The notes beneath the pieces are model-generated. The model ran no database searches. It worked only from the letters and a program-made list of their open reading frames with translations, and was not told where the DNA came from. The position numbers and the translations under genes were made by a program. From Candidatus Auribacter fodinae (GTDB lineage Bacteria > Auribacterota > Auribacteria > Auribacterales > Auribacteraceae), in contig QZJZ01000035.1 in NCBI GenBank assembly GCA_003599815.1, positions 26,356 through 90,355 of the forward strand: 64,000 bases of DNA, read 5' to 3'. Shown here one piece after another: positions 1 through 13,100 of the stretch (the stretch's first letter is position 1; every line of letters starts with the position of its first letter).

Positions 1-684
1 ACTGAAAGCGGAGGAATTTACGGGTATCATACCGATAACAAGGCCGCATATTGGACTACTCCCACATCGTATACTACCTATGCGTATCCCGCCGGCAGAA
101 ATACAGATATTATGTCAGCGTACAGCGATGGCGGTTATAAGGTTGGGTATAGCTATTTGTACAGTAGCGGGATTTATGATGAACAGGCGATGTGCTGGCT
201 TTCATCATCAACGTATGTGGAATTGGGCGATTTGTCCGCAGGGCAGGCATCACAAGCCCTCAGTATTAATGCATCGGAACAGATCGTCGGGTGGGCAAAG
301 GACTCCTCAGGCGTAAAACATGCCGTATTATGGGAGACATTCGATCAGGATGTTCCGGTCGATCTCGGTACCGGTGTCGCAAAACAAATCAGCAGTGACG
401 GTAGTAAAATCGTCGGTATTCATGACGACAAGGCTGTCGTGTGGGTTTATGAAACAGATTCATGGATTATGTATTATCTGAATGATTTCCTCGAACCGGC
501 ATCCGGCTGGGATTTGAAACTGGCTACCGGTATCAATGATAATAACATGATCATCGGTGACGGGTTACTCGATGGACAGTACCGGGCGTTCATTTTTGAT
601 TTCAATCCCGCTGTTCCTGAACCGTTGTCAATCATTACGGTTCTGATTGGAATAGCCGCACTGAAACTAAGACGGAAAAAATAA
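1..684 (+). CDS. PEP-CTERM sorting domain protein, 5'-truncated by window edge
   Basis: Frame +1 is open from base 1 (TESGGIYGYHTDNKAAYWTT...) into the listed ORF 112..684. C-terminus VPEPLSIITVLIGIAALKLRRKK = PEP motif, hydrophobic helix, basic tail. Repeated kelch/HAF-like text (GWAKDSSGVKHAVLWE; KIVGIHDDKAVVWV). Confidence 0.85.
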   Translation, partial: TESGGIYGYHTDNKAAYWTTPTSYTTYAYPAGRNTDIMSAYSDGGYKVGYSYLYSSGIYDEQAMCWLSSSTYVELGDLSAGQASQALSINASEQIVGWAKDSSGVKHAVLWETFDQDVPVDLGTGVAKQISSDGSKIVGIHDDKAVVWVYETDSWIMYYLNDFLEPASGWDLKLATGINDNNMIIGDGLLDGQYRAFIFDFNPAVPEPLSIITVLIGIAALKLRRKK

Positions 685-711
685 GTATTTTTCCAATATA
701 TACTGGCAATC

Positions 712-757
712 ATGTTTCCTGAACAGAGTGGTATCCTGTTCAGGAAACATTTTTTTG
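712..757 (+). terminator. Rho-independent terminator after the PEP-CTERM gene
   Basis: ATGTTTCCTGAACAG / CTGTTCAGGAAACAT perfect 15-bp inverted repeat followed by a run of T. Confidence 0.9.
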
Positions 758-951
758 TTTATCTGTATCTTCTTGTAGATATAATTATTTTATTTAGCAT
801 ATAAAGCTTGTTTTTTTGGGGGCAAAAATCACAAGAAGTCCTTTACTCCCTTATGTTAAAGCCAATTTAGCCGATAATACATGCATATTCATATGTCACT
901 TGGGCAGACAGTATGAATCCCGTTATCTGAAAGTAATACATAGGGTTTTGT

Positions 952-3840
952 ATGTTTCGGTCGTTACATTCAAAAATAGTTGCCATATTTCTGCTGGTTA
1001 TTGTTATCAGTACGATGACCGTCATGTTTTTTGTGAATAGAAAAATATATGATGCGATGGTCAGTTCTGAAAATAAAGGCGCACAGAACCTCCTTGATGC
1101 CATTGCTCTCAATATCGAGGCGGAGTATGAAGGTATATTATCATACAAGGAACGGGAAACAAGTGCGCGCAAGAAGAAACTGCAGGAAATTGTCACCAAT
1201 GCCATCCACTCGTTTGATTCCTATTACATGATGTATGAGAACGGGCTGATTACCGAAGAGCAGGCCCGGCACTATGCATTGAAAGAGATTCAGCGCCTTC
1301 GGTTTGACGAAGGGTCAGGGTATATCTGGATAAACGATAACACGATGCCGAGCCCGCGCATGATTATGCATCCGACCAATCCCTCCCTGAATGGGCGCCA
1401 GCTTGATGATGAGGAATTCAACTGTACTCTGGATGAAGGCGAAAATTTATTTCGGCGAGCAGTGGAAGTGTGCCGCGAGAAAGGCAGTGGCTATATTGAA
1501 TACCGCTGGCCAAAACCTGTTGGCGATGGATTATCCACTGAGAAACCAAAAGTGTCGTATGTCTGCATATACAAAAAATGGGATTGGATAATCGGGTCCG
1601 GTATTTACATTGATGATATTGAAAGCACTATTTCGGAATTGCAGAATGAGATGCTTGAAGAACTGCGAGGCGCGCTCAGGGATGTGCGGGTCGCTGAGAG
1701 CGGGTATGTTTTTGTCTTTAACGGCAAACGGGAAATGCTGGTTCATCCCCGTTTTGTCGGTGTCGATTTTAATAAGATTTTTAATCCCATTTCCGGCAAC
1801 CTGATTCTTGATGACCTTATGCAGGCGGCGCATACCCCGGAGAAAACGCTGAATTATCTTTGGGAAAAACCGCCTCATCATACCGGTGAGTTCACGTTCT
1901 GGAAGCGGGCATTTGTCACTTATTTTGAGCCTTATGACTGGTACATAGCATCGTCGGTGTACAGCGCTGATATTGAGAAACCGTCAAGGCTGATAACGAG
2001 AGAGATTTTCTATGTGACGTTGGTTTTGCTGTTTATAGCGTCGTGTGTGGCAGTTGTGTTTGCCGGATCTCTTACTAAACCGTTAAAACGGCTGGCTGAA
2101 GCGGCGGAAAAAATTAAGACGGATGGTATAGAAAAAGCGGAAATACCTGTTACCGGAACTGTTGAAACACGTACACTGGGGCTCATACTGGATGAGATGA
2201 TCAAATCAATTCTGGGTATGGTTGGAGAAAAAGAAAAATTGATGCAGGATCTCCAGCAGATTAATGAATCGCTTAACGAAACCAACTTAAAGCTTGCGGC
2301 TGAGATAAACGGTCGCTCCGCAGTGGAAGACGCCCTGCAGGAGAACAGAGAAACATATAAAAGTATTGTGGAAAACAGCAAGGATGTGATTATGCTTGCT
2401 TTTTCCAACGGCTCGATTCTGTATGTGAGCCCGGCATGCAATGCGGTGTTAGGGTATGATCCGTCTGAACTTCAGGATACCTTGCTTCCGATTGCCCATC
2501 CCGATGACATTGAAATCGCGCGTTCAATATATAAACTCATGCAGGATGGCAAGAGCGGGTCTGATATTGAGTATCGTATATGTACCAGTGATATGTCGGT
2601 AAAGTGGATATCCCAGTCATGGACACCTATATGGCAGGGAGATTCCATAGATTTCATTGTCAGCATTATCCGCGATATTACCATTCGTAAAAATATGGAA
2701 GAGGATCTGATCAACGCAAAGAAACTGGAGTCGATCGGTATTCTTGCGGGCGGCATCGCTCATGATTTTAACAACCTTCTCATGGCAATTTCAGGTAATA
2801 TAGCGTTGGCTTTGATGGATATAGGCGATAAAAGCCCTACAAGCTCAAACCTTCGCAACGCCCAGAAAGCGGCTTCGCGGGCAAGCGAACTGAGCAGACA
2901 GCTTCTGACGTTTTCTAAAGGAGGAGCGCCTGTCAGAAAAATTGTGTCTATTTCGGATGTCGTTATGGAAGCTGTTAATTTTACTCTGAACGGATCGAAT
3001 GTGAAATGTCAATTCAGCATTCCTGACGGGTTGTATCCGGTAGAAATAGACCAGGGACAAGTCACACAGGTTATAAACAACCTGGTCCTGAACGCGCTTC
3101 AGGCTATGCCGGAAGGTGGAAACATTGAAGTAACCTGTTCCAACATGGACGATACCGAAGCGTGCGGGTTTTCGATCAATACCGGAAAGTATGTGAAAGT
3201 CAGCATTCGTGATGAGGGAACAGGGATTGCCAGTGAACATCTTGAGCGGATATTTGATCCGTATTTCAGTACAAAAGAGAAATGTTCCATAAAAGGAACC
3301 GGGCTGGGATTAACGACGGTTTACTCTATCATGAAACGGCATAACGGGCATATCGCTGTTGATTCCATTGTCGGACAGGGAACGACATTTACCCTCTATT
3401 TTCCTGCTTCTGAGAAATCAATCGAACCGCAATCAGATATTTCGCACGTAGTCATGGGGAGCGGAAAGGTGCTGGTTATGGACGATGAAGAAATTGTCAA
3501 AGATGTGCTGGTGGATACTCTTGAACGTCTGGGATACTCCGTTACCAGTGTGGATAATGGCAATTCAGCTCTTGAAGTATATAATCAGGAACTCCATTCC
3601 GGCACGCCGTTTGACGTGGTTATCATTGATCTGACTATCCCCGGAGGTATGGGCGGCAAAGAAACTGTCAGGCGGTTGAAGGAAATTGATCCCGGCGTTA
3701 AAGCCATTGTATCCAGCGGGTATTCCGACGATCCTGTCATGGCGCGTTATGAGGAATACGGGTTTAAGGGCTCTGTACATAAACCGTTTGATATGGAAGA
3801 ATTAAGCATTACTCTCTCTTCTGTTATGCGTTCAGTTTGA
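952..3840 (+). CDS. Hybrid sensor histidine kinase: two Cache-type sensor segments, HAMP, PAS, HisKA, HATPase, receiver
   Basis: Cache-like GSGYIWINDN...MIMHPTNPSLNG and ESGYVFVFNGKREMLVHPRFVG; TM FYVTLVLLFIASCVAVVFAGSL; H-box LAGGIAHDFNNLL; ATPase DEGTGI...FDPYFSTK...GTGLGL; receiver VLVMDDEE...VVIIDLTIPG...HKPF. Confidence 0.92.
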   Translation: MFRSLHSKIVAIFLLVIVISTMTVMFFVNRKIYDAMVSSENKGAQNLLDAIALNIEAEYEGILSYKERETSARKKKLQEIVTNAIHSFDSYYMMYENGLITEEQARHYALKEIQRLRFDEGSGYIWINDNTMPSPRMIMHPTNPSLNGRQLDDEEFNCTLDEGENLFRRAVEVCREKGSGYIEYRWPKPVGDGLSTEKPKVSYVCIYKKWDWIIGSGIYIDDIESTISELQNEMLEELRGALRDVRVAESGYVFVFNGKREMLVHPRFVGVDFNKIFNPISGNLILDDLMQAAHTPEKTLNYLWEKPPHHTGEFTFWKRAFVTYFEPYDWYIASSVYSADIEKPSRLITREIFYVTLVLLFIASCVAVVFAGSLTKPLKRLAEAAEKIKTDGIEKAEIPVTGTVETRTLGLILDEMIKSILGMVGEKEKLMQDLQQINESLNETNLKLAAEINGRSAVEDALQENRETYKSIVENSKDVIMLAFSNGSILYVSPACNAVLGYDPSELQDTLLPIAHPDDIEIARSIYKLMQDGKSGSDIEYRICTSDMSVKWISQSWTPIWQGDSIDFIVSIIRDITIRKNMEEDLINAKKLESIGILAGGIAHDFNNLLMAISGNIALALMDIGDKSPTSSNLRNAQKAASRASELSRQLLTFSKGGAPVRKIVSISDVVMEAVNFTLNGSNVKCQFSIPDGLYPVEIDQGQVTQVINNLVLNALQAMPEGGNIEVTCSNMDDTEACGFSINTGKYVKVSIRDEGTGIASEHLERIFDPYFSTKEKCSIKGTGLGLTTVYSIMKRHNGHIAVDSIVGQGTTFTLYFPASEKSIEPQSDISHVVMGSGKVLVMDDEEIVKDVLVDTLERLGYSVTSVDNGNSALEVYNQELHSGTPFDVVIIDLTIPGGMGGKETVRRLKEIDPGVKAIVSSGYSDDPVMARYEEYGFKGSVHKPFDMEELSITLSSVMRSV

Positions 3841-4139
3841 CGTACCTGTTGTTTTCTTTTTTACAATTCTGACAAAATCTCTGTTTGTAATCATGTTTTT
3901 TGCCATATGTCACTTGTTGCGCACGTTTGCCGCGTTGCTCCCGCAGAATCATTCCCTGCCCATTTCTTATAATTATTTTTGCCCCCAATAAATTGAGCTA
4001 AGATACTTTGATAAAAAGTATGAAATATGATAAAATAATATATGATCAGAAAACTATTTTTATTCTGATGAATATCAGTTGGTTAATATTGTTTGATACT
4101 TGAAAAATTAATTTAATCTTCTATAGCGGGCGGAATAAA

Positions 4140-7100
4140 ATGAAAAAACAGTTTATTAGAATTGTGAGCATAATTTTAGCCCAGTCGATGGTTTTTAGTT
4201 CTCTTGTCTGGGCAGATCTGGACCCTGATTCAATAAAAATTCCTGAAAAAATAGGTTACATAAGGGATAAATATGTAAATCCTCAGGATACCCGTGTGGT
4301 TATCCATATTCAGGACGCCCACACCAATTATTCCGCTCAGAAGTATTTATCGCAGATACTCGGATACCTGAACAGCGAATACAAAACGTCGCTTATCGGG
4401 CTTGAAGGTGCGGCGGGAGAAATAGATACATCAGAGTTTTCTGCTTTTCCAGATAAGGCTGTAAGGGAAAGTGTTGGAGAGTACTTTTTGAATACCGGAC
4501 GTATCGACGGAGTAGAATATTACTCTATTGTCGAAAATTCTCCTTCCGGGCACGATGTCTACACCATAAACGGGTTGGAAACACGTGAATTGTACAGGAG
4601 TAACCTGTCAGCCTTTCTGAGCTCGCTTCCGTACCAGCAGAAATTGCTCGATTTCTGCAAGATGCAAAAGAAAAATTTAACGCAGATAAAGCTTGCCCTC
4701 TATCCGGCGCTGTTGATTGAGTTTGATGATCTGATTGAATCGTACTATTTCTACAATATCCCGTTTTCCGATTTCTGTCATAAACTCTTCTATTTCTGCG
4801 AGAATAACCTCATCGAGTATGAGAGATACAAGCATCTGGGCGCGTTGTTCAACCTGATGAAACTTGAATCGTCGATCGACTTCAATAACCTTGAGAAAGA
4901 GCGGATAAATGCGATAAAACTTCTGCACACCAAATCGTTCCCGAAGGAACAGCATGTTTCTCTCCTGAATAAGGAAATAGAATTCCGCACTAAGAAAATA
5001 TCGCCGTTGGAGTTCTATCTGTACCTGACGGATTTGTTTACAGATTACAGCATAGACCTTGCTCAGTTCGAAAACCTGACTAAATACCTTGAGTACCTGC
5101 GGGTTTTCGAGGCGATAGACCAGAAGGAAGTGTTCGGCGAACTGTACGCGTTTATTGAATCTGTCTATGATTCACTGATAGAGAACGATGACCAGCGTTT
5201 GCTCCATGACATTTCACGGTTTGTCAATCTTATCAATAAATTCCCTTCACTTGAGATTACCCACGAAGGTATAGCCGATTATTATGAGCTCCGTGAACGG
5301 TTGTCATGTTCTGCCATACAAAAATTTGTACTGGACAAAGGGCATGAACTGAACCTGCCTGTTGAGGCAATACCGGATATTACCGAACTGGATCACAGCC
5401 TTGCAAGTTTCGAGGAATTTTACAGTGCGGCTTCGGAACGTGAAAATGTTATGGTGCACAATGCGTTGCGTATGCTCGAGGAAAAGAACGGCAACGCTAT
5501 TGTACTGGTAGCCGGTGGGTTTCATACGAGAGGAATTACCCGCCTGCTCAAGGAGAAAAACATATCGTATGTCGTGGTGACTCCCAAGATGGAAAACAAC
5601 GCCACGATACCGTATCTTGATTTACTGCGCAATTATTATTCGCCGCTGGACGCTATGCTGATCGCCAATGTCAGTACCTTGAAAATAGCTTCGTGGTTAA
5701 CCGCAGAACAACCGCTGGCGTATACCGAACGGGCTCAGTTTTTGCGCGATAAACTAAAATTGCTCCTTACCACGACAGCGGTGCATGCCGAATGGCGCAA
5801 ACTGCGCGATCAGTATTCCGTGGAAGAACAGCACGCGATAAAACAGCCGTTGGAACAACAGATCAAATCCGCTGTCGACGCTCTTGTCCGTCAGGTTGGC
5901 TATGAGTCGCTTTTGAGTGTGAATTCGGTTGATATTGATATCAGAAATCAGGCGGTGGCAGTCAATATTTCTATAAACGGCCTGCCCGACACCATCACCG
6001 TGTCGCTTTCCGACAGCCCTGACCGCCTCCCTCTGCCCGTCGGGCTGGCGGAAAACATGCTTGAAGTTATACGATTCGGAACTGGCTTGACTACGCATAT
6101 TTATACGCCAAACGGACATAGCCTCCTTGCTGAACAGTATGCGTTGCTCCGGCACGGTGTAATGCAGGCTGTATGGAATTCGCCTCTCACCAGCGGTGAT
6201 ATTGTTCGAGCGGTGCAACAGGCGTTTCCTGATATGCAATTGACCGGGAAGCGTATAGAGTCAATTATTGAAGATCTGGAAACCATGGGATTTATCGAAG
6301 CTTCGGCAACAGGGGTCTATTCCGTTTCAGAGACTCCGTTGAACAAAGCGGTTACTGCTCTGGTCATTCAATCTGTAGCGCGGCATGATAACGGGCAGTT
6401 TGAATCACGGATGCTGGAAACAGCTGTTCTGCCATCCGGACTGCGCTCCGTTCTGGAATCAGATAAGATCGGCGGGCTGATTATTGACCCGACATTGTCT
6501 CTGAACATAATTTATGATTTCGCGCAGGCGTTATCCGATCGTTCTCTTGCTGAGAAGTACCAGCCCGGAGCTGAAATACCGTTCTCGAACAATACCCGTA
6601 TTACAATTACCCAGCCGGTCGGGCAGGAAACATATATTGTCTCTCTGTCAACCGTACCGGAACAGTACGCGACGGAAACTGATATAGCGCGGTCTATCAT
6701 GGAAGCCTTTGAACTGAGCGGGCAGGGGCGGTCTCCGTATCAGGGCATCAACTGGATAGCCATGCAGATTCTTCGTGAAGCGCTTGGCCCGCAGATGGAC
6801 ACCACTGACATTGATTTTTCCGTTCTATCGTTGTCATATAAACTGACTGATGAGGAAAAAACCGCTCTTATTGAAGCGATACTTGCGCGGGCGCCGTTGT
6901 CCGACCAACAGCGGGGCCTCATTGAAACCGAAATGCGCGGTATTCTCAACTTGAATGTCGATAAACCTGCCGCATATACGAAAAACGTTGCTCTGCTGTT
7001 GATGGGCAAGGAGTATCAAGCCTATTACCTGAAGGCATATCAGGTTCTGACCCTTATTAATCCTGACCTTAAAACGGGCGATCAGTTTGATGAATTGGTG

Positions 7101-10100
7101 AACAGGAGCATTGTCGGGCTGTATTCCTATTCTGAAGAGGGATATAAGGACTGGCTTGCTCTTGTGCAGTCCGCTCTGCACAGCGCTCCTGAATCAGTGA
7201 ATCGAACATTGTTCAATACTGCCGCGGCGGAACTGGTGGAAAAAGCGTTAGCCAACGGCAACTCCGGCAGTGAACTGCTTGCGGAAATTCAGGATGTTTT
7301 TACGCGAATGATTGTTGCCGGCGCCGCAGGATTAAGTTCGTATGACTCTGCTATCCCATTGCTTGCATCGGAAAACCAGCGGACAACACTGCTCGACCAG
7401 ATGGCCGCTGAGCGGCTCACTGCCCGATTTGTGTCTCAGGACAAGTCGTCAGGCGCGTCATTGACTGTCCTGCATAGAACGGATGAACAATCATATCTGG
7501 CGTATTCGGAAGAGTCTCATTCGTTATATACGATCAAGGTTGTGCCGTTTGATACGGAAAAATCAGCGTTCGTCTTTCCCGCCGGGCTGGCGAACACTGA
7601 ATCAGAGTTCGCTGACGCGGGCGGGTTTGTCATAACCAGAATCAATTCTGTGGATGCCGGGATTGCCGCAGATGCCCGGCAGTATCTTTATCACCAGTTA
7701 CTGAAATCTTCATGGGAAGAATTCCTGAACAATGAGCAACTCCTGTCAACCCCTGTTGATATTAACACCGAGGCTTTTGCGGCGTCGAAAGTTGACGCGA
7801 AAAACGCGGTGCTCAGGGCATTAAATATGAGCCTTGACGGCATTAATGCCCGTATCAGCGTCCTTGGCTCCAATACCGGGAGATTGCGTCAGGAATTGAG
7901 CCAGAAGCAGGATGCATTGCTTGCCATGCGGGAAGAACTTGAAACTCTGGAAACAATGGATACCCAACGCGCGCAGATTTTTAGGGAAGCGCTCGATAAA
8001 ATCGACAGGCAGGAACAGGAAGCCCGGCAAGTACTTCGAACCGGATTGCCAACTGTGGAAGATTCGATATCCGCCTACCTTGCGTCACGGATGCTCAATT
8101 ATCTGGTGGATGGATTGCTGATACAGCCTGACATGCGTGCCGTGGAAACCCAGCTTGCCCAGTGGATGGGTTTATATGATGTGCCTCAGGGAGTATCGTT
8201 AGCTCAAAATTTACTAAATTCTCCTGAAAAAGCGTTTTCATTACGCTATGAGTACATTATTTCGCCTCCGTTTGCCCGATCCCTGTATGAAGCATTGCCT
8301 GAAGGAACGCCTGATTCTGTCGTACGGAGTTTGTTTAATGTTCAGGACGGGCGTGTCGCTCTTTCTGAAAACCTGAAAAAGAAGATATACGAACGCCTTG
8401 CGTCAATGAACGGACAGCCTGTTTTAGCGCAATCCATAGCCGCAATAATGACTATAAAGGAACTGGAACGCACCCGCGGGCCGCAGGATGCACGTCTTGA
8501 AATAGAGTCTTTGCGGTATCAGCTCCGCACGATAGCCAATACAGCATTTCTCGAACAAACCGCGTCGCAGGATATATCCGGTTACAATACCGTTTCCGGC
8601 AAGTTCGAACAGACTGTTGTCGGAGGGTATACGGGCACATATTTCGATCATCAAAGAACTGAACTGTACAATCAGGCATCCGCCGATCGTCAAAAGGTGC
8701 AGGAACGTATTCGACAGCTTAAAGAACAGATTTCCGTTGCTCAGGAAGATATACAAAGGTCTGCGCAGGCTGTTGACGCGCAGACATCAAAACAGCGAGT
8801 CACCGCGTTGTACCTGCAATACCTCCAGCGCGCGTTTGTCGGACATACAGTGGGGAACAGAAATATTCCCGGCTTAATAGAAGAAGTTGAAAATGGTACT
8901 TTGTTTGAGCAGATTATTGATCCGCTTTTGCTGACGTTGGATTCTGATAAAGCAAAAGCCGCATTGTACAGAAAAGCATTGGATTTCGCGATATATGATC
9001 AGATTGAGGCGGAAAAGGCCGCCTTGCCGGTTGTTTCTTCCTCAACCCTTGCTGAGGTAGTGGTATCCCTCAGACAGATTGAAAGAACCTACCTGATGCG
9101 CAGTATGGCTCAGCCGGCTGAACAGCCGATGATATCGATTAAGGGGAGTACCCTTGCTCCGCAGTTCCTCCTGCATGGAGCGGATACAGCCGCTGAGTTT
9201 GCTCCTGCACAGAATATTCAAGGTAACGCCCGCATTAAACATCTTATGGAAAACAGCCTGTATTATTTGTCAACGATAGACGCTTCGCTTGCACAACGCG
9301 TTTCGTCGGAAATGCGTATAGCGGTATCGTCTCTGGCGTTTCATCCGGCGACAGCATCTTTTCAAACCCAGCTTCAAAGCCAGTTTCGATCCACCATGAC
9401 GCTTCTTATCGAAAAAAGCGTATATGAGTACGCCATGTCACTGATTGAGTCTCAACCTGATGTCGCGGTAAAAATTATGGCGGCGGCAATAGCGCATGCC
9501 GGACAAATCGCGTACCAGAGCGGACAGGACTTCAGCACAGCGCAAGCCGTAGCGAACAGCGTGCTTGGAACGGATTTTCAAGGTATGCGCGATATGATCG
9601 CCTATGAGTCTAAGCTTGACCCTGCCGTGGTGTATGCCGCTCCAATTACCGGAACTTTTAACCTTCCTGAATTTCTTGCAGACACTACTGTGTCGGTGGA
9701 ATCAAAGTATCAATATGCGGTTGCGCGCCTATTCGGCACACAGGATCTGAACAATTACATTGCCGAGCTGTTCAATGGCTTTGACCCGCAATCGAATGAC
9801 GCTTCTTATGTCGCGTTGCTCTCACGTCTTCAGGATGTCATTGCTAATTATGCCGCACAGCTTGAAATGTCGCTGAAAAGTGTTGAAATGGCAGTCGGGC
9901 AGGATGGACAGCCCGTGTACGTTGTTACATTCCCGAATAAGCAGTCAGTATCGTTGACAGAAAAAGATTTTAACGCGTTTCAATCGTTGTTTTATAACGT
10001 ATCGTCTTCATTACAGGGATATTATGTGCCGGGCAAAGGCATCGGGCTGATGGTACGCGGGACAGACGGGCAGTTTGTCCAGTTCCCTCCTGTGGTTCAG

Positions 10101-13100
10101 CCGTATACGACAGGCGAGAGGGTGAACACGGTACTTGAGCTAGCACGTGTAAGAAGGCTGGAGGATGTGACCATAGATTCAGACGTGCGTGCGCAACTGT
10201 TATCCGTAATAAGCCCTCAGCGCGAAACGGGCGTCGAGTCGTTACAATTATATGCTCAGCAAAGAGATGAGGCTGTCACTATTAAAGGTGTGTACGACGG
10301 TATCGCGTCTTTGATATCCGCTGAGAATCCTGGCGTTTGGAACAGCCTGCACCCGGCGGAACAGAAGGGGCTTGCGTCATTACTTTTGATAAATAATACG
10401 TTGCCGTTGAAATGGATAGGAATGGTCTCCGGTATATATGACGAAACGGTTCCTGTGGCGGTCAACACGAGAGTCATGGAGCTTTACAAAGCCTATGCCG
10501 GAACCTCACAGGGTGCTATTGGTGTTGATGTTGTGCTTGAACTGAATGATGTCATGAGCTCGCGTCTTTGGGATACCCTAAGCCCTCAGCAGAAACATGC
10601 TGTTTTCAGGGCGGTTGTGGCGAAATACGCGGATGATCTGAGCGAAACGCAAAAGGCCCAGCTTACCAAATATTACCAGTCTGTTGAGCCGGTATCCGCT
10701 TTTGCAGATGAGTCTCTTAGTGTTGAGGCGCTGGAATTTGTATGGAATATCACGCGCAGGCCGGTTGAATTGTCTGATGATGAACTTTTTGTGCGCGATG
10801 AATCAAACCGTATGCTCGCTTTGATTAACGCCGCTATCCAGTCACGCGAACAGGTGGAAGATCCTGACCTGGCGCAAACATTGCCGGAAATACGTGCGCT
10901 GGAAACTCTAAGGAATGCGGTTGAAAATCTCAAGATTTCCATGACAAACACGCTGGTTGACCGTTTTAATGAAGAATATGCCGGTATCTTTAAACTGGAT
11001 GTCAGCAGGGCATTTATCGCTGAAAATACGGATTCGGTGCTTGCCTACCTTGATACGCTTCGCCAGCCTCTGGATCTTGACGCTGAGGCATATCCGGTTG
11101 CGGCTCAGTTACAGAAATTGCTTGATAGATACACTGCTATACGCAATCTGTGGAACAGCGGCGATAGAACCGCTGCACTTGATCAGCTCAAAGCGTTGTC
11201 TTCCGAAATAAAACAGTTTGCGCCTACTGTTTCCTTTGCGGTACTGCGTTCGGAAGATATGTATGTTTTCGAGGATGACGTTCAGGTTCTGGAATCTATT
11301 ATTGAATCAGGTGAATATTTTGCGGCTTATGAATTGTTTAACGGCTTCGACCGCCTGTTCGGCGAATTTTTAATGCAGGTTCCTGAACCGCTTGTGCCTG
11401 CCGGGATTCTGGCGTATCCGTCATTTGTGGTTGGCAACATACAGCCGCAACCGGGTGTGACGGAAATAACGGTACGGCTGAAACCGGAAGGTGAAAGACT
11501 GCTTCCGGGTGAATACGCGGATGAGATAGAACAAAATGTGTATAATGAAGTGGGTATTGTATCGACTCGCGGTAATATTTATATCGGCGCGAGCAATATA
11601 CTTGAGCCGTCGGAATCGTTTCCCGAGGATCATAAATCAGCGTTTTATGCCGCGTTTCGCTCGCGTGCTGACGGTATAACTCAACGACTCGCGCGTCTTG
11701 AAGCGGCGGGAATACCGGCTCTGGAACAGTTACTGCGATTTAAGACTGACGTGCGGTTTTCCGAGTCTGAGAAAACAGCGCTCGGCGAGGGATTTACTGC
11801 TCAGAACGTTATGCTGGGCACGCAGGACTTCGGGCTAACCGTTCCTGTGGCGATGCATCCGGTGTTGTTCAGGGAAATGCAGAATAACCAGCTCAGGTTG
11901 TTCCAACTGCTCCAGACATATGTTGAGCAGGCCGCTTTTTTTGTACATGAATCACCTAACCTTGACCTTGCGGAATCGATACTTTCCGAAGTGGAAAAAA
12001 TCATCGGAAGCCTGACTCTTATTTCTCCGGTCTTGCGCAACAACCTTATTTTTGCTGTACGGCGTGACATTGAGGAAATCAGGGAGCGCAAAGAACAGTC
12101 TGACGCTGACCGGGCTGAAGACGCTGTTCTTATTCACCGCAGTGCGCGGGTAACGGCACCTCTGGCGCCGTCTATCGGGCGTAACCATAAAATCACCCGT
12201 ATACTGAAAGGCGCGTTTGAGGATTTACAGCGTACTGTGAACGAAGGTTTTGCCGAAGAAGTGAAAAATTCTTTTTCTATCGTTGTCGGTAACCGCCCTG
12301 ACAAGAACCCGCCGCCGAACACGGTATTTCTCAGCCCGAATTTCTTTGATATGCTGATGTATCTCGCTCAGGATGAAAAAACGATCGATTACGCGTCTGC
12401 ATTGCTTGCCCGCCAGTTGTTTGACGCGTACAGGAACCGTCCCAGATTACTGACAAACCTTGTGTTATCGAGTGTAAATGAGGGCGAAAATACACCGGAA
12501 CGTTTTCTCATACCGGTTCAGATGACTGCCGGTGAGATCACCGAGAGTTTTTCCGGACAGGTCATTATGCCATTTGATATTTCATATGACAATTACGGGC
12601 GTCCGGTAGTAAATATGAACGGTTCTCAGACAATCACCGTGTTCAGGAACGGAGTTCCCGTTCAGGTGACTGACAGGAAAAACAGCGCGTCTGATGTGAA
12701 TTTGTTTACAGGCAAACGAGTAGCGTCTGTCTTTATTGGCGATGACAGCAGGGCGCGGGAAACAGTGTTTCCGCTCACGAGCGATGCGGGTATCCTACGT
12801 GATATCGGCTTTCGTCCGGTTCGAAATGAGCTGGGCAGTCTTATAGGGCTTGAAGCGTTATCCGATATTGAACATTGGATCGGAAGTATTTCCCCAGAAG
12901 ATACGAGCGTTTATTTTCTGTCGAAAAACGGCAGGACAGTGGCGCTGGTTAAAGCGGATAAGGAAACAGATACCATATTCCCGCTGCTCCCTTCAGAACA
13001 TCTGAACCCTCTGCTCGGCACAGACAACGATCAGGGTGCTCTGGATATACTTCGTAACATGGCGAGCCAACGGCGCGATGCAATTAAAAAGGCTGAACGC

